A DNA stretch of 28,176 bases, taken from the IMG/VR virus record IMGVR_UViG_3300043426_000025, positions 1-28,176 of that record. One strand, given 5' to 3'. The DNA is from a virus. The position numbers were made by a program, and so were the translations under genes. How positions within the stretch are numbered: position 1 is the stretch's first letter; every line of letters begins with the position of its first letter. Below the pieces are notes generated by a model that saw only the letters and a program-made list of their open reading frames with translations, was not told the origin of the DNA and did no database searches. Below, in pieces: positions 8,542 to 16,963 of this stretch.

Positions 8542-9300
8542 ATGACCGAGAAGCGTTTGGACTATGACAGGTCCATCGTCCCCCAGGAGACTGGGTGGTG
8601 GTGTGGGCCGGCTAGCACACAAACGGTGTTGCAGGCCAGGGGGATTCGCATCCCGGAGTCGCAGATCGCGGGTGACATCGAGCAGATCGAGAATCCCGGT
8701 AGGGGTGACGATCGGGACGGCACCGACTACGTCGGTTTGATCGAGACGTATCTGGATCGGAAGGTTCCGCAGGCGAAGTACACCACGGTGTATATGCCGA
8801 ACGATCCCCCGAACCGGGCTCAGGTCGAGAAGCTGTTCACAGATGTGAAGCGGTCGATCGACGCCGGATGGGGTGTGGTGGCGAATATCGTTGCGCCGCC
8901 TACGAATCAGCCTGCCGGTACTAAGGGCTCTGTAGCTCCCCCGTACATGAAGTGGGTTACCACATACCATTATGTGGCGATCATGGGCTATGACGATACT
9001 CCGGGTGCTCGTGCGGTGTGGATCGCTGACAGCGCTAACTTCGGTGGCATCACAGGTTTCTGGTGCCCGTTCGAGGGTCCGGGTTCTATCACGTCGCTGA
9101 TCCCTCCGAAGGGGTACTGCTTCGCTGACGCCGCTCCGGCGGCCCCGCCTCCCCCGCCCGCACCGAAGCCTGACCCTGTAGCCGAGTTGACCTCGCGCGT
9201 TGACCGGCTGACTGCGTCTCTGACGACTCTCCTCAAGCTGATCGAGGCGAACAACCCGGAGCTTCTCCGGGCGTACCTCGACGCCACGAAAGGCAACTAG
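8542..9300 (+). CDS. Endolysin, C39-type cysteine peptidase (LysA-like)
   Basis: The 252-residue protein has the papain-like C39 layout: Gln15 and Cys21 in the QETGWWCGPAS motif, His143 in TYHYVAIMGYD, and Asp163 in WIADSAN. It probably cuts peptide bridges of peptidoglycan. After about residue 195 come a Pro-rich linker and a short coiled coil (LTSRVDRLTASLTTLLKLIE). No amidase, muramidase or recognisable wall-binding domain is present, so it is short for an actinophage LysA. The ATG at 8542 follows AAGGGAG; a longer frame from 8452 would overlap the previous gene and is rejected. The stop overlaps the holin start. A separate glycan hydrolase or LysB, if present, must lie outside this window. 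Confidence 0.8.
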   Translation: MTEKRLDYDRSIVPQETGWWCGPASTQTVLQARGIRIPESQIAGDIEQIENPGRGDDRDGTDYVGLIETYLDRKVPQAKYTTVYMPNDPPNRAQVEKLFTDVKRSIDAGWGVVANIVAPPTNQPAGTKGSVAPPYMKWVTTYHYVAIMGYDDTPGARAVWIADSANFGGITGFWCPFEGPGSITSLIPPKGYCFADAAPAAPPPPPAPKPDPVAELTSRVDRLTASLTTLLKLIEANNPELLRAYLDATKGN

Positions 9301-9698
9301 TGAAACTTCCCGATATCCAGTACCGCCGCATCCTCTACAAAGTCATCCTGGCACTGATCCCCGTGGTCGGCGCTCTGGTGCCGTCCGGTGTGCTCACAGC
9401 AGGCACCGCAGGTTTGATCGCTGGCGCTCTGGGATTCCTGGGGAACCTGCTGGCAGACCGGGCTTCCAGCCAGCTCCAGGCTGACGGCACGCTGATCCTG
9501 ACCGGACCCGTGGAGAAGCAGGTCACCGATGGCATCAACATTCTGGCTGGGCAGGCAGCAGACACCATCACCGGGATCAATCAGGTGAATGACGCTCTGG
9601 CGCAGGCGAACAAGATCAGGGACGAGGTCATCGACACCGTGCGTAGCACCCCGGTTGTCGGGCCGTTGGCCCGAGAAGTCCTAGATCGACTTACTTAG
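9300..9698 (+). CDS. Holin
   Basis: The 132-residue protein has two adjacent hydrophobic helices (about residues 12-30 and 33-50; LALIPVVGALVPSG and GTAGLIAGALGFLGNLLA), then a long soluble helical C-terminus ending in a basic/acidic patch. It starts at a GTG whose first base is the last base of the lysin stop. Position right after the endolysin, size and topology fit an actinophage holin of the r1t-like kind, which would permeabilise the membrane at lysis. The 80-residue C-terminal region is long for a holin and may control timing. Confidence 0.75.
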   Translation: MKLPDIQYRRILYKVILALIPVVGALVPSGVLTAGTAGLIAGALGFLGNLLADRASSQLQADGTLILTGPVEKQVTDGINILAGQAADTITGINQVNDALAQANKIRDEVIDTVRSTPVVGPLAREVLDRLT

Positions 9699-9717
9699 AT
9701 AGGAGGTGGGGGCGAGT

Positions 9718-11457
9718 ATGACAGTTGAGCTCGCCCCTTCCCCTCCGCACATCGTCGGCCCCTCGTGGCAGCGGACGATCGACGGGCATTGGCATCTGCC
9801 TGAAAAGACCCTTGGCTGGGGCGTTCTGGCGTGGATGTCTGAGTACGTGAACACGCCAGGCGGTCACGATGACCCTCGCCGGCTCCAGATGCTGATCGAC
9901 ATGTCCGAGGTCGGCATTCCGGTAACCGAGAACATGTTCATACCCACAGACGAGCAAGTGCGCCTTGTGTTGTGGTGGTACGCGGTCGATGACGCTGGGC
10001 AATACATCTACCGCGAAGGCGTCATCCGGCGTCTCAAGGGATGGGGCAAGGATCCGTTCACTGCCGCGCTGTGCTTGGCCGAGCTCTGCGGGCCAGTTGC
10101 GTTCTCCCACTTCGACTCCAACGGTGACCCAGTCGGAAAGCCCCGCCACGCGGCGTGGGTGACGGTGGCTGCGGTGTCGCAGGATCAGACGAAGAACACG
10201 TTCTCACTGTTCCCTGTGATGATCTCGAAGAAGTTGAAGGCCGACTACGGCCTGGACGTGAACCGGTTCATCATCTACTCCGCTGGCGGCGGCAGGATCG
10301 AAGCCGCTACGTCGGCCCCTGCCTCGATGGAAGGTAACCGCCCGACGTTCGTTGTGCAGAACGAGACGCAGTGGTGGGGTCAAGGGCCGGACGGCAAGGT
10401 CAACGAGGGCCATTCGATGTCCGAGGTCATCGAAGGCAACATGACCAAGGTCGAGGGTGCTAGGACTCTGTCGATCTGCAACGCGCACGTCCCCGGGACT
10501 GAGACGGTCGCTGAGAAAGCTTACATCTCGTGGCAGAACATCCAGTCTGGGAACGCAGTTGATACAGGGCTGATGTACGACGCGCTGGAAGCGCCGGCTG
10601 ACACTCCGATCTCCGAGATCCCCTCCGAGAGGGAGGATCCGATCGGCTACGCAGAAGGTGTTGAGAAGCTCCGAGAGGGCATCATCGTCGCTCGAGGCGA
10701 CTCCACGTGGTTGCCCGTCGATGACATCATCAAGTCGGTTCTTAGCGTCAAGAACTCGATCACAGAGTCCCGCCGCAAGTTCCTGAACCAAGTCAACGCT
10801 TCCGAGGATTCGTGGCTGTCTCCGCAGGAGTGGGACCGGATCGCGGTGGTGGATCCTGGTAAAGCTCTTCAGCCTAAGCAGCGGATCACCCTAGGCTTCG
10901 ACGGGTCGAAGTCAAACGACTGGACTGCGCTTGTCGCCTGCCGGGTCGAGGACGGGATGCTGTTCCTAGTCAAAGCTTGGGATCCATCTAAGACCGGCGG
11001 TGAGGTTCCCCGCGAGGATGTCGATGCGACTGTGCATTCGATGTTCCAGCGGTACGACGTTGTCGCGTTCCGGGCTGACGTTAAGGAGTTTGAGGCGTAC
11101 GTCGATCAGTGGTCGAGGACGTACAAGAAGAAGCTGAAGGTCAACGCTTCACCTAACAACCCTGTCGCATTCGACATGCGTGGACAGCAGAAGAGGTTCG
11201 CGTTCGACTGCGAGCGCCTCGAGGACGCTGTGCTGGAGAGAGAAACCAGCCACGACGGCAATTCGCTTCTGCGCCAGCATGTCCTAAACGCGAAGCGTCA
11301 TCCGACTAACTATGACGCAATTTCTATCAGGAAAGTTACTAAGGACAGCAGCAAAAAGATTGACGCGGCTGTATGCGCCGTTCTCGCGTTTGGCGCTCGC
11401 CAAGATTACTTAATGTCCAAAAAGGCCAGATCAGGAAGGGTGGTAGCAGTTCGATGA
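9718..11457 (+). CDS. terL: Terminase large subunit
   Basis: The 579-residue packaging motor and nuclease has a divergent Walker A at RRLKGWGKDP (Lys111), a Walker B-type strand FVVQNE with catalytic Glu216, and an RNase H-like nuclease with acidic residues Asp395 (GFDGSKSND), Asp454 (AFRADVKEFE) and Asp549 (KKIDAAVCA). I chose ATG 9718 because AGGAGG (9701-9706) sits 11 nt upstream; a GTG at 9706 lies inside that site. It follows the holin and overlaps the start of an HNH gene at its end. The last 60 or so codons are more A/T-rich than the body, perhaps because of the neighbouring HNH insertion. Confidence 0.93.
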   Translation: MTVELAPSPPHIVGPSWQRTIDGHWHLPEKTLGWGVLAWMSEYVNTPGGHDDPRRLQMLIDMSEVGIPVTENMFIPTDEQVRLVLWWYAVDDAGQYIYREGVIRRLKGWGKDPFTAALCLAELCGPVAFSHFDSNGDPVGKPRHAAWVTVAAVSQDQTKNTFSLFPVMISKKLKADYGLDVNRFIIYSAGGGRIEAATSAPASMEGNRPTFVVQNETQWWGQGPDGKVNEGHSMSEVIEGNMTKVEGARTLSICNAHVPGTETVAEKAYISWQNIQSGNAVDTGLMYDALEAPADTPISEIPSEREDPIGYAEGVEKLREGIIVARGDSTWLPVDDIIKSVLSVKNSITESRRKFLNQVNASEDSWLSPQEWDRIAVVDPGKALQPKQRITLGFDGSKSNDWTALVACRVEDGMLFLVKAWDPSKTGGEVPREDVDATVHSMFQRYDVVAFRADVKEFEAYVDQWSRTYKKKLKVNASPNNPVAFDMRGQQKRFAFDCERLEDAVLERETSHDGNSLLRQHVLNAKRHPTNYDAISIRKVTKDSSKKIDAAVCAVLAFGARQDYLMSKKARSGRVVAVR

Positions 11458-11912
11458 AGGGCTGTTCCTTTCCAGATTGCTCCAACAAACACGAGGCCAG
11501 AGGTCTCTGCATGGCCCACTACACCCAAAGGTTGCGTGGCCGGGAGTTGAAACCCGTTCGGATTGGCGGTCGTTGGACCTTGGAGTCATTACTAAAGCAA
11601 ACCACCCCCAGCGGAGACTGCCTTGAGTGGAAGCGCAAGTATGGAAGCGTTTCGTTCTACGGCTCAGTAATCGGCGCACACCACGCGGCTTACAGGTTGG
11701 CTACCGGTGAGGACACCGCAGGCAGGCAAGTACACCATAAGTGCGCCAATGCTAAGTGCATTAACCCGGCGCACCTAGAGCTGGCCTCAAATGCAGCGAA
11801 CACTTTAGAGATGTTCGCTCGCAAAGATTACGAGGCTCGAATAACAGCCCTGGAGGCGCGAGTGAATCATCTAGAGCAACAACTTGACACCTACCGAGAC
11901 GGGGCCGCATGA
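11454..11912 (+). CDS. HNH homing-type endonuclease between terL and portal
   Basis: The 152-residue protein has an N-terminal zinc-finger-like segment (CSFPDC...GLCMAHY), a central HNH motif (HHKCANAKCINPAHLE, the form typical of free-standing HNH nucleases in phages), and a C-terminal coiled coil (ITALEARVNHLEQQLD). The ATG at 11454 overlaps the terL stop and is preceded by AGGAAGGG; its stop overlaps the portal start. The gene is clearly more A/T-rich than its neighbours, and terL and portal are usually adjacent. Together these suggest a mobile HNH gene inserted cleanly at the terL-portal junction. A packaging role, as for HNH proteins beside terminases, is the alternative. Confidence 0.85.
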   Translation: MKGCSFPDCSNKHEARGLCMAHYTQRLRGRELKPVRIGGRWTLESLLKQTTPSGDCLEWKRKYGSVSFYGSVIGAHHAAYRLATGEDTAGRQVHHKCANAKCINPAHLELASNAANTLEMFARKDYEARITALEARVNHLEQQLDTYRDGAA

Positions 11913-13390
11913 CGGCTCCGCTTCCCGGCCAGGAGGAGATCGGTAACCCGGACGAGGTCCGGGAGGAGATGATTTCCTCGTTCGAGGATGTGTCGAAGAA
12001 CCTGGCGAGTAACACGTCCTACTACGAGGCAGAACGCCGGCCAGAGGCTATCGGTGTGACGGTACCTGTTCAGATGCAGTCGCTGTTGGCTCACGTCGGA
12101 TACCCACGGCTGTATGTGGATTCGATCGCTGAGCGTCAGGCTGTCGAGGGTTTCCGTATGGGAGATGCCGACGAGGCCGACGAGGAACTATGGGCGTGGT
12201 GGCAGGCTAACAACCTGGACATCGAAGCGCCGCTGGGTTACACCGACGCGTACGTCCACGGTCGATCGTATATCACGATCAGCCAACCGGATCCGAATAT
12301 CGATGTCGGATGGGATCCTGCTGTGCCGATTATCAGGGTGGAGCCTCCTACGCGGATGTACGCGGAGATCGATCCGCGTATCGGCAAGGTGTCGAAAGCT
12401 ATCCGGGTAGCGTATGACTCGACTGGCAACGAGATCCAAGCCGCAACTCTGTACACGATGAACGACACGTTCGGCTGGTACAAAGCTGACGGCGACTGGA
12501 TGCCGTGGTTCCAGTACACACACGGTCTGATGGCTGTTCCTGTTGTGCCGCTGCCGAATCGGACTCGTCTGTCGGATCTATACGGCACGTCGGAGATCAC
12601 CCCCGAGCTTCGGTCCATGACCGACGCAGCAGCCCGCACTCTGATGCTGATGCAGGCGACCGCCGAGTTGATGGGTGTGCCGCAGCGGCTGATCTTCGGC
12701 ATCAAGCCGGAAGAGATCGGTGTGGATTCCGAGACCGGTCAGACGTTCTTCGACGCCTACCTGGCGAGGATCCTCGCGTTCGAGGATGCGGACGGCAAGA
12801 TCCAGCAGTTCTCTGCCGCCGAGCTAGCCAACTTCACGAACGCGCTCGATCAGATCGCGAAACAGGTTGCTGCTTATACCGGGTTGCCTCCGCAGTACCT
12901 TTCGACGGCTGCGGACAACCCTGCCTCTGCCGAGGCGATCCGGGCTTCGGAGTCTCGACTCATCAAGAAGGTGGAGCGCAAGAATCTGATCTTCGGTGGT
13001 GCGTGGGAGGAAGCTATGCGTCTCGCGTACCGGATGATGAAGGGCGGTGACGTGCCGCCCGACATGCAGCGTATGGAGACGATATGGCGCGACCCGTCTA
13101 CCCCGACGTACGCGGCTAAGGCTGATGCTGCCACGAAGCTGTACGGCAACGGAACTGGGATCATCCCCCGCGAGCGCGCCCGCATCGACATGGGCTACTC
13201 CATCAAGGAGCGCGAGGAGATGCGGCGCTGGGACGAAGAGGAAGCCGCTCTGGGCTTGGGTCTGATGGGCACGATGTACGCGGCCGATCCGACCGCCGGC
13301 ACCGGGGCGGGAGCTAAACCGATCGAGGCCGCTAAGTCCAAGTCTGTCGCGGCTGAGGTTGTCCCTAAGGGTCAGGCGCAGAAGGCGTGA
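11909..13390 (+). CDS. Portal protein
   Basis: At 493 residues, with an acidic N-terminus, IDPRIGKVSKAIRVAYDS in the wing region, PVVPLPNRTRLSDLYGTSEI before the long central helix, and a helical crown ending in an Ala/Lys-rich tail, this fits the SPP1 gp6-like portal family of actinophages. It forms the ring through which DNA enters and leaves the head and to which the neck attaches. The ATG at 11909 overlaps the HNH stop (ATGA), and its stop overlaps the MuF-like gene start (GTGA). Length, position and motifs agree. Confidence 0.9.
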   Translation: MTAPLPGQEEIGNPDEVREEMISSFEDVSKNLASNTSYYEAERRPEAIGVTVPVQMQSLLAHVGYPRLYVDSIAERQAVEGFRMGDADEADEELWAWWQANNLDIEAPLGYTDAYVHGRSYITISQPDPNIDVGWDPAVPIIRVEPPTRMYAEIDPRIGKVSKAIRVAYDSTGNEIQAATLYTMNDTFGWYKADGDWMPWFQYTHGLMAVPVVPLPNRTRLSDLYGTSEITPELRSMTDAAARTLMLMQATAELMGVPQRLIFGIKPEEIGVDSETGQTFFDAYLARILAFEDADGKIQQFSAAELANFTNALDQIAKQVAAYTGLPPQYLSTAADNPASAEAIRASESRLIKKVERKNLIFGGAWEEAMRLAYRMMKGGDVPPDMQRMETIWRDPSTPTYAAKADAATKLYGNGTGIIPRERARIDMGYSIKEREEMRRWDEEEAALGLGLMGTMYAADPTAGTGAGAKPIEAAKSKSVAAEVVPKGQAQKA

Positions 13391-14247
13391 CACCCGAGGA
13401 GTACGCAGCCGCTCAGGCGGCTGTGACTGCCGGGCTTGCCACGTATGTCCAGAGACTGGCAAGTCTTTTCCTAGGTCCGGCCCTCGCCGTTGGCGAGTGG
13501 ATCCGGTTTTTACAAGTGTTGTTCCCCGAGGTCCAACGACGGTACGCGGAAGCCGCCGATCTGGGCCGGGTCTTCTACGACTCGCAGCGAGCCGTCCACC
13601 ACCCGGAGATCCCCCGCAACGAGAGGTTGCTGACAGAGCTTCAGTGGGATTGGTTCGTCAAGAACATGGAACCCGCCCGCAAGGAGATGTCGCAGGCCGA
13701 CTCTCCTCGCAGAGCGGTCACCAAAACTGTTCTTACGGCGGTTCGCGAAGTCGAGATGGCGGGTCGGCGTCAGATTATCGGCGCTGTCGATAACGACCCT
13801 GAGACTGAGATCGTCCAGGGTTGGGCGAGGGTGGCGACAGGTCGCGAAACATGCGCCTGGTGTCTGATGCTTATTTCCCGTGGCCCGGTGTATGCCGAGG
13901 CTAATACCGCCGGGATCAACTTGGATGACGAGACCGTGATCGACCTCTACAAAGAGGTCGGCTGGGATTCAGAGAAGTTCCGCGAAGAGGTCGATGAGTA
14001 CGTCGATGAGTGGCACGCCGGATGCGATTGCATGGTGGTCCCTGTGTTCGACGGGGAGAACTGGCCCGGAAAGGACGCCCGCGAGCGGGCTCTCCAGCTT
14101 TGGGTTGATGCTGGCTTAGAGGCCAACCGTCTCATCGAGTCTGGTGAGGCTAGAACCAAGAGCGAGTACAAAGAGACGTTGAACGCGCTCCGACGCCGCC
14201 TCGAGCGAGGCGACATCAACATGAACAACTACGCACTTGCTGCGTAA
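13387..14247 (+). CDS. MuF-like minor capsid protein (possible capsid maturation protease)
   Basis: The 286-residue protein starts with helices, then the MuF-type core: GRETCAWCLMLISRGPVY (Cys156 and Cys159) and WHAGCDCMVVPVF (His210, Cys213, Cys215). These residues probably bind a metal or form the conserved MuF fold. The C-terminus is basic and helical. Proteins at this position in L5-like phages are called capsid maturation protease or MuF-like; I see no clear Ser/His/Asp protease triad, so MuF-like is safer. GTG 13387 overlaps the portal stop. It probably sits inside the head near the portal. No ART is fused to it here, although an ART gene lies elsewhere in the window. Confidence 0.8.
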   Translation: MTPEEYAAAQAAVTAGLATYVQRLASLFLGPALAVGEWIRFLQVLFPEVQRRYAEAADLGRVFYDSQRAVHHPEIPRNERLLTELQWDWFVKNMEPARKEMSQADSPRRAVTKTVLTAVREVEMAGRRQIIGAVDNDPETEIVQGWARVATGRETCAWCLMLISRGPVYAEANTAGINLDDETVIDLYKEVGWDSEKFREEVDEYVDEWHAGCDCMVVPVFDGENWPGKDARERALQLWVDAGLEANRLIESGEARTKSEYKETLNALRRRLERGDINMNNYALAA

Positions 14248-14252
14248 TACCC

Positions 14253-14271
14253 TGAACCCCAGGTGGGTTCA
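14253..14271 (+). terminator. Short stem-loop between MuF-like and scaffold genes
   Basis: Seven perfect pairs (14253-14259 with 14265-14271) close a 5-nt loop, 5 nt after the MuF-like stop and upstream of the scaffold ribosome-binding site. No T run follows. It could trim, stabilise or partly terminate the mRNA ahead of the abundant scaffold and capsid messages. Confidence 0.4.
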
Positions 14272-14301
14272 ACCATCAACAAGCCCAGGAGGCTAATAAC
14301 C

Positions 14302-14811
14302 ATGTCCGAAACCACTACCACAGACGGCACCGAAGGCCAGACCCCGGAGGTCGGTAAGCCGCTGGAACCGCAGCCGAAGTTGTTCGATGAGGCGTACGTC
14401 AAGTCGCTTCGGGACGAGGCTGCTGCCGCCCGTGTGGCGAAGAAGGACGCTGTTGAGGCGGCTATCAAGGAAGTCAACGAAGCTCACCAGGCCGAGTTGG
14501 CTGCTAAGGACACCGCTTTCACCGAATTGCAGAACGAGCTAGCGCAGGCGCGAATCGAGTTGGAGAAGCTGTACGTGACCATCGACGCGCAGGTGCCTAG
14601 CGACAAAGTTCGGGCATTCGCCGGTATCTTGCAGGGCAACGATTCGGAGTCTATCCAGGCTTCGGCTAAGGCTGCCTACGAGCTCGCTGGCGGGTTCTCG
14701 ACTAAGAGTCCTGCGTTCGATCCCACCCAAGGGTTCGGGGGACGCGATCCGCTCCCTCTGAACGGAGACCCCATCCTCCAGGCGCTGAAAGCGGCTGTGG
14801 GAGCACGATAA
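14302..14811 (+). CDS. Scaffolding protein
   Basis: The 169-residue product is almost wholly helical and charged: an acidic, Thr/Pro-rich N-terminus, then a coiled coil of Ala/Glu/Lys (about residues 30-95) with EVNEAHQAELAAKDTAFTELQ, and a looser C-terminus. This is the usual form of a scaffold encoded just before the major capsid protein. AGGAGG (14287-14292) sits 9 nt before ATG 14302; an upstream in-frame start at 14263 lacks a site and would run through the hairpin. It would guide shell assembly and then leave the head. Confidence 0.85.
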   Translation: MSETTTTDGTEGQTPEVGKPLEPQPKLFDEAYVKSLRDEAAAARVAKKDAVEAAIKEVNEAHQAELAAKDTAFTELQNELAQARIELEKLYVTIDAQVPSDKVRAFAGILQGNDSESIQASAKAAYELAGGFSTKSPAFDPTQGFGGRDPLPLNGDPILQALKAAVGAR

Positions 14812-14826
14812 ATCAAGGAGTAATCG

Positions 14827-15783
14827 ATGTCCGCAGGGACAGCATACGCAGTTAACCACGCCAAGATCTCTCAGACTGGCGACAGCATGTTCTCCGGGTA
14901 CCTCGACCCGGAGATGGCGTCGGACTATTTCGCAGAAGCGGAGAAGTTCTCGATCGTCCAGCGGTTCGCCCAGAAGATCCCGATGGGTCCGACCGGCCAG
15001 AAGATCCCGCACTGGACCGGTAACGTCCAGGCGTCGTGGCTGGGTGAGGGCGATATGAAGCCCATCACCAAGGGCAACATGACCTCGCAGACGATCGCGC
15101 CCAACAAGATCGCGACGATCTTCGTGGCGTCTGCCGAAGTCGTGCGGGCCAACCCCGCCAACTACCTGGGCACCATGCGTACCAAGGTGGCTACCGCGTT
15201 CGCTCTCGCGTTCGACGCCGCAGCGCTGTACGGCACCAACAGCCCGTTCCCGACCTTCATCAACCAGACCACCAAGGTGGTTTCGCTTCCCGACCCGGGC
15301 GGCGCTGGTGTGTCCAACCTCAACGCGTACGACGCGCTGGGTGTGACCGGTCTGGGCCTGCTGGTGAACTCCGGTAAGAAGTGGACTCACACTCTGCTGG
15401 ACAACGTGGCTGAGCCGATCCTGAACGGCGCTAAGGACGCTTCCGGGCGTCCGCTGTTCATCGAGTCCACCTACGAGGGTCTGGTGACCCCGTTCCGCGA
15501 GGGCCGCATCCTGTCGCGCCCGACGATCCTGTCGGATCACGTCGTGGACGGCACCACGATCGGCTTCGCCGGCGACTTCTCCCAGGTCATCTGGGGCCAG
15601 ATCGGCGGTCTGAGCTACGACGTGACTGACCAGGCGACCCTGAACTTGGGCACCGTTGGTTCGCCCAACTTCGTTTCGCTGTGGCAGCACAACATGGTCG
15701 CGGTTCGTGTGGAGGCCGAGTACGCGCTGCACGTCAACGACCCGCAGGCGTTCGTCCGACTGACCAACGTCGTCACCCCGTAG
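14827..15783 (+). CDS. Major capsid protein (HK97 fold)
   Basis: At 318 residues this fits an L5-like HK97-fold capsid protein with a separate scaffold: GYLDPEMASDYFAEAEKFSIVQRFAQKIP (N-arm), IPHWTGNVQASWLGEGD (E-loop region), IATIFVASAEVVRANP (spine-helix entry), and the C-terminal WQHNMVAVRVEAEYALHVNDPQAFVRL typical of these capsids. AAGGAG lies upstream of ATG 14827. Codons are strongly C/G-ending and even, as expected for a highly expressed gene. A strong stem-loop follows. Confidence 0.93.
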   Translation: MSAGTAYAVNHAKISQTGDSMFSGYLDPEMASDYFAEAEKFSIVQRFAQKIPMGPTGQKIPHWTGNVQASWLGEGDMKPITKGNMTSQTIAPNKIATIFVASAEVVRANPANYLGTMRTKVATAFALAFDAAALYGTNSPFPTFINQTTKVVSLPDPGGAGVSNLNAYDALGVTGLGLLVNSGKKWTHTLLDNVAEPILNGAKDASGRPLFIESTYEGLVTPFREGRILSRPTILSDHVVDGTTIGFAGDFSQVIWGQIGGLSYDVTDQATLNLGTVGSPNFVSLWQHNMVAVRVEAEYALHVNDPQAFVRLTNVVTP

Positions 15784-15789
15784 TTTGCT

Positions 15790-15815
15790 GGGAGGGGCTC
15801 TTCTGAGCCCCTCCC
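15790..15815 (+). terminator. Strong stem-loop after the capsid gene
   Basis: Eleven perfect base pairs (15790-15800 with 15805-15815) close a TTCT loop, 6 nt after the capsid stop. There is no clear T run, so it may limit read-through into the neck genes or protect the capsid message from 3' decay. Confidence 0.65.
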
Positions 15816-15838
15816 GCTGACTATCTGAAAGGATTCAC

Positions 15839-16000
15839 ATGATTCTTCGGAATGTTCTCAACAACAGCGTGGCCGAAGTCGGTGACGAGTACGCGGCAGA
15901 GTTGATCAACTCCGGTAACTGGGTTGACGTTTCCGAGCCCGCTCCCACCCGCAAGCCACGCACCGCCCGCGCCAAGGCTGCGCCAGCAGACGCGGAGTAG
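15839..16000 (+). CDS. Small head-associated hypothetical protein, 53 aa
   Basis: ATG 15839 follows GAAAGGA and gives a 53-residue product starting MILRNVLNNSVAEVGDEYAA and ending in a Lys/Arg/Ala/Pro-rich tail. A small gene of this type often sits between the capsid and the first neck gene in L5-like phages. The basic tail suggests contact with DNA or an acidic capsid surface. The family is not recognised and the function unknown, but spacing, start site and codon use support it as real. Confidence 0.75.
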   Translation: MILRNVLNNSVAEVGDEYAAELINSGNWVDVSEPAPTRKPRTARAKAAPADAE

Positions 16001-16003
16001 CCC

Positions 16004-16381
16004 GTGGCGTACGCGACCGCTCAGGACGTTGTAACCCTGTGGGCGAAGGAGCCTGAGCCTGAGGTCATGACTCTGATCGAGCGCAGGCTAGAGCAGGTCG
16101 AACGAATGATCCGGCGTCGGATCCCCGACCTGGATGCCCAGGCTGCGATCTCTTCGACGTTTGAAGCCGATCTGATCGACATCGAGGCCGACGCCGTCCT
16201 GCGCCTGGTGCGTAACCCGGAGGGCTACCTGTCGGAGACCGACGGCGCGTACACCTACCAGCTTCAAGCTGACCTGTCTCAGGGCAAGCTGACGATTCTG
16301 GACGACGAGTGGCAGACCCTAGGGGTCAACCGGCTGTCTCGTATGTCTGTGATCGCCCCTCAGTTTGTGATGCCGACGTGA
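16004..16381 (+). CDS. Head-to-tail adaptor (Gp19/Gp15/Gp42-like)
   Basis: The 125-residue helical protein begins AYATAQDVVTLWAKEPEPEVMTLIERRLEQVERMIRRRIPDL (written here only to show the pattern of starts such as AYATAQDV and RRLEQVERMIRRRIPDL), followed by a helix with EADAVLRLVRNPEGYLSETDGAYTY. That last pattern is characteristic of the Gp19/Gp15/Gp42 adaptor family, which binds the portal ring. The GTG at 16004 lies 3 nt after the previous stop, and its stop overlaps the next start (GTGA). Confidence 0.85.
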   Translation: MAYATAQDVVTLWAKEPEPEVMTLIERRLEQVERMIRRRIPDLDAQAAISSTFEADLIDIEADAVLRLVRNPEGYLSETDGAYTYQLQADLSQGKLTILDDEWQTLGVNRLSRMSVIAPQFVMPT

Positions 16382-16596
16382 CGTACCCTGTCGATCCCGA
16401 GCCCGAGAGCTCTAACCGGCAGGGTCCGGGACCGTACCCTGCGGATTATCCGGCTGTTCGCCCGGAGGATGTGGCACCGTACAACTGCGATCACGATTCG
16501 GGTTTCTGTGTCTGCGTTCACGATTGGCGTATCAACTGGGGTAATATCCCCAAGCGCAACAAGTCTCGCGCTACCTACGTTACGGATTCGCCGTGA
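16378..16596 (+). CDS. Small neck-region hypothetical protein, 72 aa
   Basis: GTG 16378 overlaps the adaptor stop, and its own stop overlaps the next GTG at 16593, so it is translationally locked into the neck operon. The protein is Pro/Asp/Tyr-rich at the start, with CDHDSGFCVCVHDWRINWG in the middle: three Cys and two His close together that might bind a metal. It is not recognised. A longer frame from 16309 would overlap the adaptor gene and is rejected. Confidence 0.7.
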   Translation: MTYPVDPEPESSNRQGPGPYPADYPAVRPEDVAPYNCDHDSGFCVCVHDWRINWGNIPKRNKSRATYVTDSP

Positions 16597-16961
16597 GTCT
16601 CCTCGACACAGGGGCTAGGTATCAGCCTGTGACGGTGTATCCAGAGGAGATGGTGATAGACGCGGACGGCAACAAGCGTACGCGTCCATCTCAGACGCCG
16701 ATCGAGGCGATCGCACGGCTACAGGTGGCTAATCAGTCTGGTACGTCGGCTCGTCGTGCCGAGCAGGACAACGAGGGGTTCGAGACTGAGAAGGTGTATC
16801 GGATGCGGTTCCCGCGTTCGTTCACCAGGGAGCACGGGATCCTGGGCGCTCAGTCAGAGATCGTCTGGCGAGGGCAGCGTTGGGCTCTGTTCGGGGATGC
16901 GACCGTCTACGACTCGTCACCCGCCTTGGAGCGGGTTGACTACACGATCAAGAGGTTCTGA
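16593..16961 (+). CDS. Head-to-tail stopper
   Basis: The 122-residue, beta-rich protein (VTVYPEEMVIDADGNK, KVYRMRFPRSFTREHGILGAQSEIVWRG split here by function; RWALFGDATVYDSS, VDYTIKRF) has the pattern and position of head-closure stopper proteins in L5-like phages, which plug the portal channel after packaging. GTG 16593 overlaps the preceding stop. The assignment rests on position and beta pattern more than on a diagnostic motif. Confidence 0.7.
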   Translation: MSLLDTGARYQPVTVYPEEMVIDADGNKRTRPSQTPIEAIARLQVANQSGTSARRAEQDNEGFETEKVYRMRFPRSFTREHGILGAQSEIVWRGQRWALFGDATVYDSSPALERVDYTIKRF

Positions 16962-16963
16962 CG

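Noticed and set aside
9706-9717. GTG 9706 as the terL start
   Set aside because: It overlaps the Shine-Dalgarno sequence that serves ATG 9718.
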